A stretch of DNA of 64,000 nucleotides from Mesostigma viride. Its lineage: Eukaryota; Streptophyta; Mesostigmatophyceae; Mesostigmatales; Mesostigmataceae. The first letter of the stretch is position 1. Every line of letters starts with the position of its first letter. Location of the stretch: the NCBI GenBank assembly GCA_009746045.1, contig RPFO01001598.1:1-64000 (forward strand), given 5' to 3'. Below, piece by piece: positions 21,489-47,101 of the stretch. The position numbers and the translations under genes are program-made. The notes under the pieces are model-generated. The model was not told the origin of the DNA and ran no database searches. It saw only the letters and a list, made by a program, of their open reading frames with translations.

Positions 21489-22306
21489 GTTGCCCATAGC
21501 TCGTGCAAGAAGCCAGATTTTTTTCATGAACCATTTGTGAATAAGCACATGACTTGTGACCTAGGGTCAAGAAATCGCGGTCATGGTCAGACCCCCCGTA
21601 TTCAAACCAGTGTATCTCTCTAATGAATAAGCATTTTGTAGGTCTGAGTAGCTCAAAAAATCCTTTGATTTATGGGCTTTCAGGAAAGTATATACATGAC
21701 CATGAAAAAAAAATTTCCTTAGGTGCTATACGCGTTCTAAAAAAAGCTTACGACGCGATATATCGCGTTCTAATTAAAAAAACACGGGTTAATAGGTTTG
21801 CCACGTGTCAGATTACAACGCGATACATCGCGTTCTAACCCTACAACGCGATGTATCGCGTTGTAAAAAAACACGGGTTAATTAATCCTGGAGCAGGATG
21901 CCGGTCGGCAAAACAAATGAAAGCCTAGGGTATGTACTGAAAAGGAAGCAATCACAATTCCAGTTTTTCGGTTCCCCAACGCCTCAATATTTCTATGCCA
22001 CAAACTCAACTATTTTGGTTAGCATGCTGCCCACTGGCTCAGAAAGAACCATCCCACGCGCGCATCAAGCACTGCACACCAATTTCAACCAGCATGCACA
22101 ACCGTTGGGCGGCGGACTAGGGGCCGTGCTGAGCACGTGCGCCACGAGCCTGCCCACATGTTAATGCAAGCTGGCTCAGGCAGGATGCTCCCAACGCACA
22201 AGCGCCACTAGCTACGTGTCGCTGATGCCACCTATTCCCTGGCTATGTTAAAGTCAGACAACTGTTCCTGGCTATCTTATGCGAGACACGGGCTATCTGG
22301 ACCAAT
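21489..22306. other. Intergenic, no gene seen
   Basis: Between the inverted repeat and the desaturase stop codon. Apart from the 85-bp module and its degenerate neighbour nothing is recognised; 22165-22306 is presumably desaturase 3' UTR. Confidence 0.5.
21793..21877 (-). repeat. 85-bp TTAA-bounded module, second copy
   Basis: Reverse-complement copy of 18037-18121, bounded by TTAA at 21789-21792 and 21878-21881, outside the inverted repeat. Just left, 21725-21788 holds a related, degenerate piece (ACGCGATATATCGCGT and another AAAAAAACACGGG). Confidence 0.85.
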
Positions 22307-24347
22307 TTATGCGGTGGCCTTGGGGAAAGCGAGGCGGGCCTTTGCCGCCTCGGACGGCAGCTTGATGTCCTTAGCGAGCCCCAGCTTCTCGAGGAGGCAG
22401 ATGGTGAGCCAAGTCATGTCGAATTGCCACCACTCGAGGCCATGGCGCGCCGAGTACTCGAACGCGTGGTGGTTGTTGTGCCAGCCTTCGCCAAACGCGA
22501 GCAGGCCGACCCACCAGTTGTTGCGCGAGAGGTCGCCCGTGTTCCAGACCTGCTTGCCCCACACGTGCGTTGCCGAGTTGACAAACCAGGTGATGTGGTA
22601 CACCCAGCACGTCCGCACGCACATGCCCCAGATGACCCAGGGGAAGCCGCCGAGTGCGTAGAGCACAAGCGCGAGGCCGATGGGGTGCAGCGGGTAGGTG
22701 GCGGCGATGAACTTGTAGAAGGGGTCGTTGGCCATGTCGCCCACGTTCTTGCGCGTGCCGCCCGTGCGCGCCTCGATCGCCTTGTCCTCGAGCAGCCAGC
22801 CCATGTGCGACCACCAGAAGCCCTCGTATGGCGTGTGCAGGTCCGACAGCGTGTCGCATGCCGCGTGGTGGATGCGGTGGGAGCTCACCCACTCGATCGG
22901 GTCACCCTGGGGCAAAGGAGCGGGGATGTGCAGGTGTGTATGGACATGCATGTGCAAGATCAGTGAGCAGCATGGGAAACAGATAGGCTAGCTATTCACA
23001 AGGGAGAAAGTGGACTGAGGCAATGATAAGAGAAAATCGAGAAAAAAAAATTCAATCAGACCTTTCAGAGACAATCAGACATTTCAGAGGAATCAGTTTA
23101 GAGAGGCAAGGGAGAACATATTGAACAGGAAAGCTAATACTAAGCACAAAATCGACAAGGCCTACCGCATTGTGGGCTAAGCGGATAAACAAGATGACAC
23201 GTTAGTCATTTCATTTCGAGAATTTATGCCCAATGTCCAGATAAGTCACATAAGCGCTTGAACTTGTTCCAAGGTCTGGAAATCTGGACAAAAATATGAA
23301 CTCAGAACTACAAAAGCAACACAACACCCCCTGGGAACATGGCATAAAAAATGTGGACTAAACTATGATCACACATATCAGAAATAACACAAGAAAACTA
23401 TGTTTACACATGCAAACATTGCCATGAATAAATCGTTGACAAACGACACATTTATCTATTATATTCCTAAGAAACGGCCGTGGTGCCCGCAAACCTGTCA
23501 CTAGAAACTAGACAGCTCGATCATCCATCCCATCCCATTTCCATCCCGCTGAGGACTTATGCTCACGTGACGCAGTCTACATGTACATTAACTTATTAAT
23601 ACCTAAAAAATACACCCATGCAATCAACAGCATACAGCCAGTAATAATAAATCACTATCAAGACCCAAAATGAGAAAAGGAACAGCAATGTACCTGAATC
23701 GCCTGCACCCCGCAGTATGCAAACACGTATTCAAGCCATTTCGGCGTCTTGAAGCTCTTATGGGATAGCTGTCGATGATAGGACAGCGTGATGCCGAACA
23801 TGCCGGTGATCACGTACAATACTACGAAGCACCCGAAGGAGGACGCAGAGAATGTCGAGGGTGCAAACACGCACATGCCGTGCATGAACAGCATGAAGCC
23901 GAGGTATGTCCAATCCTTCGCCGTGTACTCACGGTTGAAGAAATAGTTGCGTTTATGTGTCTGGTACACGTCCGAAAACGGAATTTTCCTTGGAACATCT
24001 AGCTTCACTCTGCCCTTTGCTGCAGGGAAGGAATCCTCCCCTTCAGCAAAAGAACCTTGGGATGAGCATTCGGTGCGACCTTCATCTTCTGGCGCTACGT
24101 AGGTTCGCGTGTCCTGGCCGGATGCCGACGCGCGGGTAGCAAGATTTCGCTCAAACGCGGGCAAGGTCTGGCAACCAGGAAATCGCAAAGAGCCTGAGAA
24201 GAAAGCCCGAGACGGAAGCACGGGGGAGGCAGCTCCATTAATTTGGGAAAGCCTGGGTTTCAGTGTGCTGGGCTTCAAATTGCACGTGGCTGGATAAGCC
24301 GTTGCACAGACAGGAGCAATACGAGCCGACATCGCCAGGCTTGCCAT
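22307..24347 (-). CDS. Acyl-lipid desaturase, plastid FAD5-like, 417 aa, two exons
   Basis: Exon 1 is 24347-23694 (218 codons), intron 23693-22907 (GT..AG, phase 0), exon 2 22906-22307 (199 codons plus stop). Membrane di-iron desaturase that introduces a double bond into a lipid- or CoA-bound acyl chain using O2 and electrons from ferredoxin or cytochrome b5. All three histidine boxes are present: HRQLSH (191-196), HRIHH (228-232) and HNNHH (361-365), with EGWHNNHHAFEYSARHGLEWW typical of the Delta-9/FAD5 group. Hydrophobic spans flank the boxes (DWTYLGFMLFMHGMCVF; IGLALVLYALGGFPWVIWG). The first 90 residues (MASLAMSARIAPVCATAYPA, Ser/Ala/Arg-rich) look like a plastid transit peptide, which points to the palmitoyl-MGDG Delta-7 desaturase FAD5; exact regiospecificity cannot be told from sequence. 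It is divergent from the DUF493 gene, 2.0 kb between starts. Confidence 0.92.
23513..23611 (+). mobile_element. LINE family 2 3'-end fragment in the desaturase intron
   Basis: Matches the 3' end of the LINE copy at 47658-48333 (GCTGAGGACTTATGCTCACGTGACGCAGT) and ends in a TTAATA-rich tail. The 3' hairpin CACGTGAC-GCA-GTCACGTG of that family is present in degenerate form. It is antisense within the intron. Confidence 0.6.
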
Positions 24348-24959
24348 GGGGTCCGAAGGCAGCGCGATGGTAAAGCTAAGCGAAGGTGAATGCGCCGCCT
24401 GCTCTTTAATTCACTCCCTAAGCTTGTCCTAGAGACACTTTACAGCTAAGCTAATGCTCAGGAGGCTTACGTGCCTGCGCAAAAATTGCGCATCCAGTTA
24501 GACGCCGCCCGTGATGATCGCGTCACTAGCGATCAGGCAACGTCAATGCTTCTATATCCTCATCTGATGATGTGGACCACCAGCTTGCGCGCCAACGGCC
24601 AGGAATTCACAGATAAATTGTACCACCAGGGTTGATAAAAGCCTTCCGATTGGTTGATGGCAGCAGCTGGATGATCTTGGCATGGAACACGCAGCGACTT
24701 GACACAACTTCAGGCAGGAAATGTGCTCGAAAAAGAATAAAGAAAAAAAAAAGAAAAAAAAAAGTTACAAGGAAACTCAACGGAATGCCTGAACGAGGTC
24801 CTCAACGGGGTGATCCACAACTTGCTGAAGAAGTTTGCGTTTTAGCAGGGTTAGCTGAATTTGCTTCCGTACTGAAAAATCTTATTTATGAAAATATCTC
24901 TATTTGAATAATCCTTGGTCTAGCTGATATTTTTGTACTGGGTGTGCAAGAATCCTATA

Positions 24960-26003
24960 CAGTCATTCCCGCGTTAAGTTGCGATCGCCCCCTAAAACTT
25001 GGCGCCGCAACTTAACGCGGGAACGCAACTTAACGGTAGAATTAGGCTAGCAGCCCACCACCTCCTCCTCTGACGGACATCTATACGGCATTCGACAGCT
25101 CTCGTCAAGCCCGATCCAGCTGCACCGTCAAAGCCGGCCAAAGTCCATTTTCCAGGCCAGATATTTTGGACAAAGGCGGGCTGCAAAACACGCCGTGGGC
25201 AGCCACGCAGTGCCTGCGTTTTATACCACAAATGCCGGTGTGTTTTAACCCTCTGACTTCGGCTCTCTTTTTGGCGGGTTACTTAATTGCCAGCCGGCTT
25301 CACGTTTGAATGTGACAAAACATGGGAACAGTCGTGAGGGAAGCTTCATTGACTGTCAAAGGCCTGCATGTAAACAATAACTTAACGCAACCTTGTCTTT
25401 GCCCTTCTGTGGCGGTGCATTCGGCATGACTATGGTGGTAATCATTTCCATCAAGATGTCTCAATCAAAGACCGACCCTGCATGGTCGTGGCGTTTTGAT
25501 GAGTAGTGTAGTTAGGCTTTTCTAGACTAGGTAGATAGCTTAGAGTTAGGTTAGTTCGATTACGCGGCTTCCTCCACTCCACCCACCCATCATGGAATAC
25601 CGGCTATGTGCTACATGATCTCCCAACGGAGGCATGTTATAATTTAATTTAATTTAATTTCAAGGTCGTGGATTCTTATGTACCGCAGCCCGCATGCTGC
25701 AAAACTGAATTTGTAAGGTTGCATTCACGCTTTTCACCTAAGCCAGCAGGCAGGCAGGAAATTTGCGCGCCAGTCGGTGGGGCTTGCGTATTTTGCCGCC
25801 TAAAATCACGTAGCGGGTCCGGACTTGGCAAAAAATGGCCTCCTGCGCGGCCAAAAATGGCCTGAAACCTACAAATTGAGTCATTACCGCGTTAAGTTGC
25901 GATGGCCTCCATGCTTAAGTTGCGGTCGCCCCCCAAACTTCGGCGCCGCAACTTAACGCGGGAACGCAACCTTAAGAAACGCAACTTAACGCGGGAATGA
26001 CTG
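24960..26003. mobile_element. Pogo/Tc1-mariner-like non-autonomous DNA transposon
   Basis: 1044 bp with terminal inverted repeats CAGTCATTCCCGCGTTAAG flanked by TA on both sides (24958-24959, 26004-26005), the signature of Tc1/mariner and pogo elements. Subterminal regions repeat the GTTAAGTTGCG / CGCAACTTAAC motif several times in both orientations. There is no transposase frame. It carries a LINE 3' fragment (25492-25663). Confidence 0.8.
25492..25663 (+). mobile_element. LINE family 1 3'-end fragment
   Basis: 172-bp 5'-truncated copy of the last codons and 3' UTR of LINE family 1, with hairpin CTCC-CAAC-GGAG (25620-25631), an AATTT tail and target duplication GGTCGTGG (25484-25491, 25664-25671). 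Nested in the pogo-like element. Confidence 0.85.
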
Positions 26004-26350
26004 TACTGTACTGTGAGCCGTACGAAGGGTACCAAACCAACGGCGCCAGATTCAAGGTGCTGCTGCCAACTGGCACCGTCTCTCACGACCCACGAGAAAA
26101 ATCGAAGCTGCCAGCCATCACTGAGCCATGAGCCATGAACAAATCAATAATCCGGACCGGGTACACGCTGCGCTGATTCCTGAACTGGAAAGTGGAAAGC
26201 CCGCCGAGCTTTCTCTATCTCTACCCGTGGCATAATTTCTCTTCCAGGACACGTTCGTTTTGCTTAAAAACTAGTTCAATCCACCAGCATTGATTGGCTT
26301 AACAGCAGCATTTACCAAACTGTTCCTGTTAGCTCGAGATCTAACTCCCC

Positions 26351-39945
<13,595 letters not shown>

Positions 39946-40526
39946 TTGACAAGGGTCACACCTGTGACAGCAGTGCCGTGCCACCTTGGAACTGCCGTCC
40001 CCTTGGCCTTGTATTTTGGTCCGCGCTCTTGTTTGGAAAGTGGTGAATGACCCAGGGGGTTGACGTAGCTGTTTACCAGCACTTGTCAGGTAATTTTTCT
40101 TTGCGACATGAATAGGCTGGGCTGGAAACAGTTCATCCTCGTCCCAACCAACCTTGTACAAACTTCCAACCTGTCAGATCTGAAGTGGCCGGCCAGGATG
40201 CTATCCCGGATGCTAGAACTTTGGTAACTTTTTACAGCCTATACATATTGCTGTCGTGCCATTTTACTACATGTTGTTGAGGCAAGTGCTCAACAAACCG
40301 TAAATATATCAACATTTGAAACAACCAGCGTATGCACCCCTGCAGTCTTTCTGCGCTATGTGTACCTGTGATTTCACTGCGCTATGAAATACATTGCAAC
40401 GGCCATGCATCAATGTCTTTAAAGAAAATTATGTTCCTTTATTCAAGTGCAGCAACAACTGATAATTGTTCTAGTGGGGGTACAATTGACTCTTGTTGTC
40501 AAATTGTTAGAGGGCGGGGGGCGAGA
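39946..40526 (+). other. DUF493 3' region, no further gene
   Basis: Presumed 3' UTR and intergenic sequence after the stop codon TAG at 39943-39945. Nothing else was recognised. Confidence 0.5.
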
Positions 40527-40601
40527 TTAATTAAGAGGTAATTAATTAATTAATTAGGAACATAACTCCGTTGGGAGTATATGTAGCACATAGCCCAGAG
40601 A

Positions 40602-42614
40602 CACAAGCCACGAGCCCGACGAGGTAGCCATGGCTGACGGCGGTGCTCATAACTTTCACGTTTGAGCACCGAATTTAGTCGTGAATATCACAATCGCTTC
40701 GTCTTTCTAAGACGCACATGCTGATATAATTTTCCGACGCTATTACGCAATATACGATGAGCAAACGCCCATCGACGCAACGCAGCCTGACGGCTGCGCT
40801 CGGCACTGAAAATACGTCTGCAGCTACGGCTGCAGCTTCGCCATCAGGGCCGGAAGGCGGTGGTGACACTAGTCGCGCACTGGTGGTCGCCGAGAACCCT
40901 CCTGGGCTCTCCTCGCCCTCTGCATCGCCTGACCCAAAGCGCAGTCGCCCAGGCGAACCTGGCTGGTCTGAGCGTGATTTTTACGTCGACAGGCTCTTTA
41001 CCACCTTCGACGTCAACAGGCCTGCCTTTTTCGACATGCCACCCATCAAGATACTGGAGCTCGTGTTTTACGGGTCACACGCCTCACTGCTGGCCCTGTG
41101 CCAGCAACTCCATTCCAACACCCACTTTTTTCGCAACGGAGTTGACGGCCGGTTTTCCCACCGCGTCTCAGACCGCGTCGACACCAACCTGGCCGGCTGG
41201 TCTCGCCCCCGCCTTCAGCTCGCAGCTCTCTTTACCCTCACTAAGCGCTCGGCCGAGGACCTTCTGCACCCCGCCCCCATTACCGAATCCACCTTCGTCC
41301 ACCACCTCCACGCCGCCCTCTCACAGCACGTGACACCCATTGCTGCAGATGTGGCGGCACTTGGCGGCACGCTGGCTGCTGAGCTCCCCACCATCCCCAC
41401 CGCCACCGCCGCCCTCCTCGCCTCCACCCCCCCCCCTCCCTCCGCCTCCACCGACTCCATCACCGCCCAGCTCCACGACATCGACCAGCGTCTTAAGGAC
41501 AACGCCATTGCTATCGAGGTTCTGCAGAACACCGCAGGCCTCACCGCCCAGGCGGTGAAGGACATTGCCGCCAAGCCAGCCCCGGCTGGCCTGGCCGGCG
41601 ATGCTCCTCCCATCACCACCTGGGCGGACATGCTTAAGCAACACACCACCTCCACCACCTCCGCCGTCGCAGCCCAGCTTCAACGGCAGACGCTTGACCT
41701 CCGCGAGGAGGCCGAGCTCGCCAAGCGCAGCGCCTCAACGTCATTGTCAAGCATTTCGACATGGAGGAAGGTGAGAATTCCGAGAATTGCTTGCGCGTGC
41801 TTTTGAGCGAGAAATCCTTGATCGCATGGGCCTTACTGGTGAGATCGAGCTGGCCGCCCGCCGCCTTCCCCGCGCGCGGGGTAAGGCAGGGCCGCCCCCG
41901 CTCCTTCTCACCTTTAAGACCCCGGCGGACAAGATTTCTTTTCTCAGACGCCGCAAGCGGCTCGAGAAGACTCCCTTCACCTTGGACGGCGACTTGACCC
42001 TGGTGCAGCACTGACAACGGCGACGGGAGCTATGGCCGACCTACCTCCAGCTCCGGCAGACCAAGGTGGGGCAGCCGGTGTACTGGAAGGGGGCGGCCAT
42101 CTACGTCGGCCACAAGCCCTGGCAGGCGACCCCCGCGGCCCCAGCGACTCCAGACGCCCCAGCTTAAGGGAATACAGCAGTAGTAGTGTAGAATAGATAG
42201 ACCGTGGCCATGTACATGTACGCCTCCTAGAGGCCCTATTCCGGCTAAGCCACGCGCTTTATTTAATCATGTACATGTGTGCTTATGATGAGCCACACTC
42301 CAGACGATGCCTAGTTTTATTTAGTAATGCTGTGCCCATGCAGAGAGCTGCTCTCTGCTGAGATGCCACGCTCTAGTTTTTGTATAGCCATGATGATCTT
42401 CCCCCTCACAGGCATGCTCCCCCCTTACCCGGGCATAGCGTGATAGACCATGAGGGTGCGGGTGCCCTGGTGCACCTAGAGCAGGGGTAGCTTACATTCC
42501 CACCCTTGCATGAAGTAGCCTAGAATGTATTAAAAGCCATATATGCCCCTTCTCAGGGCTATGTGCTACATCTACTCCCAACGGAGTGATGTTGATAATT
42601 AATTAATTAATTTA
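40602..42614 (+). mobile_element. ORF1-only retroposon, copy B, full length
   Basis: 2013-bp plus-strand copy inserted in the 3' UTR of copy G with a 12-bp target duplication ATAGCCCAGAGA (40590-40601, 42615-42626). It carries a leader, ORF1, a 3' UTR of about 400 bp, hairpin ACTCC-CAAC-GGAGT (42574-42587) and a TAATTAATT tail. No RT or endonuclease. Confidence 0.88.
40757..42166 (+). pseudogene. LINE ORF1-type protein, copy B
   Basis: Starts MSKRPSTQRSLTAALG and stays open to 41806, but the family reading moves to another frame near 41.75 kb (ARAFEREILDRMGLTGEIEL, RLPRARGKAGPPPLLLTF, FTLDGDLTLVQH) and meets a stop at 42012-42014 inside the conserved DLTLAQQQRRRELW block before TYLQLRQTK and KGAAIYVGHKPW. 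So one frameshift and one stop separate it from an intact protein of about 470 residues. An N-terminal disordered, Pro/Ser-rich region with DPKRSRP and a middle Ala/Pro-rich linker precede the L1-ORF1p-like RNA-binding region. It is the least damaged copy in the window. Confidence 0.75.
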
Positions 42615-42636
42615 ATAGCCCAGAGAAGGGGCATAT

Positions 42637-43586
42637 TGAATTGAATTGAATTGTAACATAACTCCGTTGGGGGTATATGTAGCACATAGCCCAGAGAAGG
42701 GGCATATGGCCTATCATACATTCTAAGCTACTTCCTGCAAGGGTGGGAATGTAAACAACACTTGCTCTAGGTGCACTAGGGCACCTGCACCACCCAGAGT
42801 TTCAGGCAACACCCAGCTAAGGGGAGCCTGTCATACTGTGGGGAAGATCAGCACAGCTATATACAAAAGCTAGGGCATGGCTTCTCAGCAGGGAGTGACC
42901 CCCTGCATGGGCACGGCATAATTAAATAAAGCTAGGTATCATCTGGAGGGTGGCTCATCATAGGCACACATGTACATGACTAAAAATGCTAGGCATCAGC
43001 TGGTATAGTGCCTGTAGTAGGCGGGCATGTACAAGGCCACGGTCTATCTATTCTACACTACTGCTGCTGTATTCCCCTAGGCTGGGGCTGCCGGAGTCGC
43101 TGGGGCCGCGGTGGTTGAGGGGGTCGCGTGCCAGGGCTTGTGGCCGACGTAGATGTCCGCCCCCTTCCAGTACACCGGCTGGCCCGCCTTGGTCTGCCGG
43201 AGCTGGAGGTAGGTCGGCCATAGCTCCCGTCGCCGTTGTTGCTGCGCCAGGGTCAAGTCGTCGTCCACGGTGATCGAAGGGAGTGTTCTCGAGCCGCTTG
43301 CGGCGTCTGAGGAACGAAACCTTGTCCGCTGGGCTGTCAAAGATGAGAAGAAGCAGAGGCGCCCCTGCCTTACCCCGCGCGCGGGGGAGGCGGTGGGCGG
43401 TCAGCTTAATCTCACCAAGGAGGCCCATGCGTGCAAGGATTTTTCTCTCAAACGCACGTGCAAGCTTCTCGGAATTCTCACCTTCTTCCATGTCGAAGTT
43501 CTTGAGGATGGCGTTGAGGCTGCGCTTGGCGAGCTCGGCCTCCTCGCGGAGGTCAAGCGTCTGCCGCTGGAGCTGGGCTGCGACGA
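42637..43586 (-). mobile_element. ORF1-only retroposon, copy C, 5'-truncated
   Basis: Minus-strand copy with a GAATT-type tail, hairpin ACTCC-GTTG-GGGGT (42661-42674), 3' UTR and the C-terminal part of ORF1 (RAFERKILARMGLLGEIKL), ending near 43586. It is nested in copy G; AGGGGCA..TAT occurs on both sides as an imperfect target duplication, so the right edge is uncertain by about 10 bp. Confidence 0.75.
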
Positions 43587-44854
43587 AGGGGCACTGTATG
43601 AGCCTATAATACATTCTAAGCTACTTCCTGCAAGAGTGGGAATGTAAACAACACTTGCTCTAGGTGCACCAGGGCACCTGCATCCCCATGATCTATCAAG
43701 CTATGCCCAGCGAAGGGGGAGCCTGCCATGGGGGGGAAGATCATCATAGCTATACAAAAGCTAGATCGTGACATCTCAGCAGAGAGCAGCTCTCTGCATG
43801 GGCACAGCATAACTAAATAAAGCTAGGTATCATCTGGAGTGTGGCACATCATCGGCACGCATGTACATGGTTAAATAAAGCGCGTGGCTTAGCTAGTATA
43901 GTGCCTGTAGGAGGCCGGGTACATGTACATGGCCACGGTCTATCTATTCTACACTAGTACTGCTGTATTCCCCTAGGCTGGGGCTTCTGGGGTCGCTGGG
44001 GCCGCGGTGGTCGAGGGGGTCGCGTGCCAGGGCTTGTGGCCGACGTAGATGGCCGCCCCCTTCCAGTACACCGGCTGCCCCGCCTTGGTCTGCCGGAGCT
44101 GGAGGTAGCCGGTCGGCCATAGCTCCCGTCGCCTTTGTTGCTGCGCCAGGGTCAAGTCGTCGTCAATGGTGAAGTGAGTCTTATCGAGCCGCTTGCGGCG
44201 TCTGATGAGAAACGAAATCTTGTCCGCTGGGCTCTCAAAGATGAGAAGAAGCGGAGGCGCCCCGGCCTTACCCCGCGCGCGGGGGAGGCCGGCGGTGGGC
44301 GGTCAGCTTAATCTCACCAAGGAGGCCCATGCGTGCAAGGATTTTGCTCTCAAACGCACGTGCAAGCTTCTCGGAATTCTCACCTTCTTCCATGTCGAAG
44401 TTCTTGACGATGACGTTGAGGCTGCGCTTGGCGAGCTCGGCCTCCTCGCGGAGGTCAAGCGTCTGCCGTTGAAGCTGGGCTGCGACGGCGGAAGTGGTGG
44501 AGGTGCATGGTATGTTGCTTAAGCATGTCCGCCCAGGTCGTGATGGGAGGAGCATCGCCGGCCAGGCCAGCAGGGGCTGGCTTGGCGGCAATGTCCTTCA
44601 CTGCCTGGGCACGGTGAGGCCGGCGGTGTTCTGCAGGACCTCGATAGCGATTGCATTATCCTTGGGGCGCTGGTCGACGTCGCGGAGCTGGGCGGTGATG
44701 GCGTCGGAGGAGGGGAGGCGGTGGCGGTGGAGGAGGCGAGGAGGGTGGAGGTGGCGGTGGAAATGGTGGGAAGCTCAGCAGCCAGCGTGCCTCCAATTGC
44801 ATGCCGCCACATCTGTGGCAAGGGGGGTCACGTGCTGCTCGAAAGCTTCCTTAA

Positions 44855-46572
44855 CTCGTCGTCTGTCCCTGGTCCTAATTTTAGGACTGAGTTCAACTCA
44901 GTCCTAATTTTAGGACCTAATTTTGAGGTTTTGTAGAAAATTCGCCCCGGTCGGAATATTTGGCAGAAAATTTTTCTCAAAATTTATTCAAATACTAGGT
45001 GAAATGACCTTTCTGGGACATATTTTTGCGATTTTTTTGGATTTTGTTTGGGCGGCTAAATGTACGGTCAAAGTACAGGTGGTAAGGGTACATTTTCACG
45101 CGAAACGTGAGTTCCGGAAATGCACGACCTAGCCATGGCGGCTTGCGCCCATGCGTGCAGTTTACGTTTTCGGACGATTTTGCGGGCCAAACCAAGGAAA
45201 TAGATTTTTTATGTCCTAAAGATGATACAAGTGTATTTTAACCTCGCGGGGATGCGATTTACTGGGTGTCGGCACTGTTCTTGCTGGAAAAATCTGCGAT
45301 TAGGCAGGTCGACGGAATGGATTACTACAATTGATTCCCGGGTCGAATCGGAGGGTTTATAGGTTTCTTTCTACCCTTTATCATGTATTGTCGTAGATTA
45401 AGTCTAGTGGCAGTAAAGATTTGATGATTTCGACCACTCTGTCACGTCATGGTTTGTGTGCCGCAAAGTGCCACTTTTGCAGGCACCGCCTGGGCCAAGG
45501 TAACGCCAGCCGTGCCAGGTAAAGCTGGAATATCGCTGCTTCATCGTTTCTTGGTATTCTTACATGAGTTTAAGCTTGCGATGCGCTGTCAGTTTTGAGT
45601 CTTGCTGCTCTTTCTTGACCGTTGCCTGCCCCTCTCTAAAACCATCTTTTTAGATGATCTTACCAGGCACTTGCCTTACCGTAGCGTGGCTGTACAAGGT
45701 TTTAGGTGCTGAATGGGTTAAAACACTTTCATAGATGTTAGTTATTCTCTTGCTATGTTCATACTGCATGATTGTGTGGTCATGGACTGCGTCAAGGGTA
45801 CTGTCAAGCTTATACGGGTGAGTGAAAAATCTTGGTGATAAACCACTGTCATCATGTGCCAGCAGGTATCTTGGCCATGTCATGGCAAGGTAATACAGTT
45901 TTATCCATGTCCATTCTTGTAAAGAACAATTAAATGTGACTAACCTACCCATTACATCGGTGGTTATTACTTATAATACATCCCTTTGTAGCTACGTATC
46001 CATACGCATTCCCTACATGTATGCATAGGCTTTCACACATACTAAGGTACAATATAACTGCAATATGATGATGCAAGTATGTTTTCCTATTATGCCTGAA
46101 GGGAAATGGGCTGATTGACATGGTTTGTGGCCACGCTTCTATGTAGTATGACCGCACTTACATGCTTGCAAATTGCTAGCATGGCCCAGTCCTATGTATA
46201 GGACTGGCAGTATTTGGCGTGTTTCAGGCAGTGCCAGTGGCCAAATTGAGTCCAGTTTTTTGCCACAGGTCAAGAACTATATTGTTTACATGCCTGTATT
46301 TTTTAAACATGCATATGGAATTTATTCAATTTTTGCCACTCATGCTTCCACACAAAAATGCAAATTCGCCGACGGTGCCATACATCCATGTAATTTTTAG
46401 GAGTTTGGGTCAAGTTTTCACTGATGTAGTATTTTTGCCAGCAAGAGGACATCAAATACTCCATAGACCCACATCTAAGCATCTTGGATGGACCCCCTAC
46501 CTAGTCACTACACACGGTTGAAAAAGGCCAACTCAGTCCTATTATTAGGACTGAGTTGGGACAGACGACGAG
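44855..46572. mobile_element. TTAA-targeting (piggyBac-like) non-autonomous DNA transposon
   Basis: 1718 bp, bounded by TTAA on both sides (44851-44854, 46573-46576) with 15-bp perfect terminal inverted repeats CTCGTCGTCTGTCCC. Inside each end lies a palindrome built on AACTCAGTCCTAAT/ATTAGGACTGAGTT. Removing the insert and one TTAA restores the ORF1 reading of copy G. The interior is AT-rich with no transposase. The TTAA duplication is diagnostic of the piggyBac superfamily, though the usual CCC start of the inverted repeat is missing. Confidence 0.82.
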
Positions 46573-47101
46573 TTAAGGAGGGCGCGGACGATGGATTCTG
46601 TCGCAACGGTGGGGGGCGGTGGTGGGCCCCCGGGGCCCAGATCTCGGCGTCGGAGCGCCCGAGGAGGGAGCAGAGGGCGAAGCGTTGGAGCTTGGGGCGA
46701 TTCATGCGGCCAATGCGCGGGAGATCCTCGACGAGGTCGGCAAGCTGACCGCCTGGCCAGCGGCCGCGATTGTTGGACTCACAGCTAGGTACAAGCACAG
46801 GTCCTGAAGCGAGGAGTACGTGCCGAAAAACACGTCTTCCATGAAGACTCCGGGACCGCGCTTCCAGAAGCCATATGCGTTGATGATGTCAAAGGAGATC
46901 TCGTCCCAGTGCGGCTCAGCAGAGCGACTGCGCTTGGGCTCTGGCGATGCAGATGGCGAGGCAAGCCCGGGGGGCTGGGCGAGCACCAGTGCACGACTAG
47001 TGTCAGCGCTGCCTGCATGCCGGACCTGATGGCGAAGCTGCAGCCGCGGAGCTGCAGACGTATTTTCATTTAATTAAGAGGTACCTTGAAATTAAATTTT
47101 T

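Larger units (their letters stand above)
24348..26350. promoter_or_regulatory. Shared upstream region of two divergent genes
   Basis: Head-to-head region between the desaturase (minus) and the DUF493 gene (plus). No clear TATA box or named operator was found. About half of it is the pogo/mariner-like element 24960-26003, which leaves about 610 bp next to the desaturase and about 350 bp next to the DUF493 gene. Confidence 0.5.
40541..47069 (-). mobile_element. ORF1-only retroposon, copy G, hit by three later insertions
   Basis: Minus-strand copy framed by a 14-bp target duplication TTAATTAAGAGGTA (40527-40540, 47070-47083). Its own sequence is in pieces: tail, hairpin (40565-40578) and 3' UTR 40541-40601; a short piece 42627-42636; 3' UTR and C-terminal ORF1 from about 43587 to 44850; N-terminal ORF1 46577-47069, where it is 5'-truncated. 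The gaps are copy B, copy C and the TTAA transposon. Net length is about 1.8 kb. The ORF1 remains match copy A (KILARMGLLGEIKL, PSASPEPKRSR). Confidence 0.82.

Noticed and set aside
22424-22966. 180-codon plus-strand frame
   Set aside because: Antisense shadow of desaturase exon 2, whose histidine boxes are on the minus strand.
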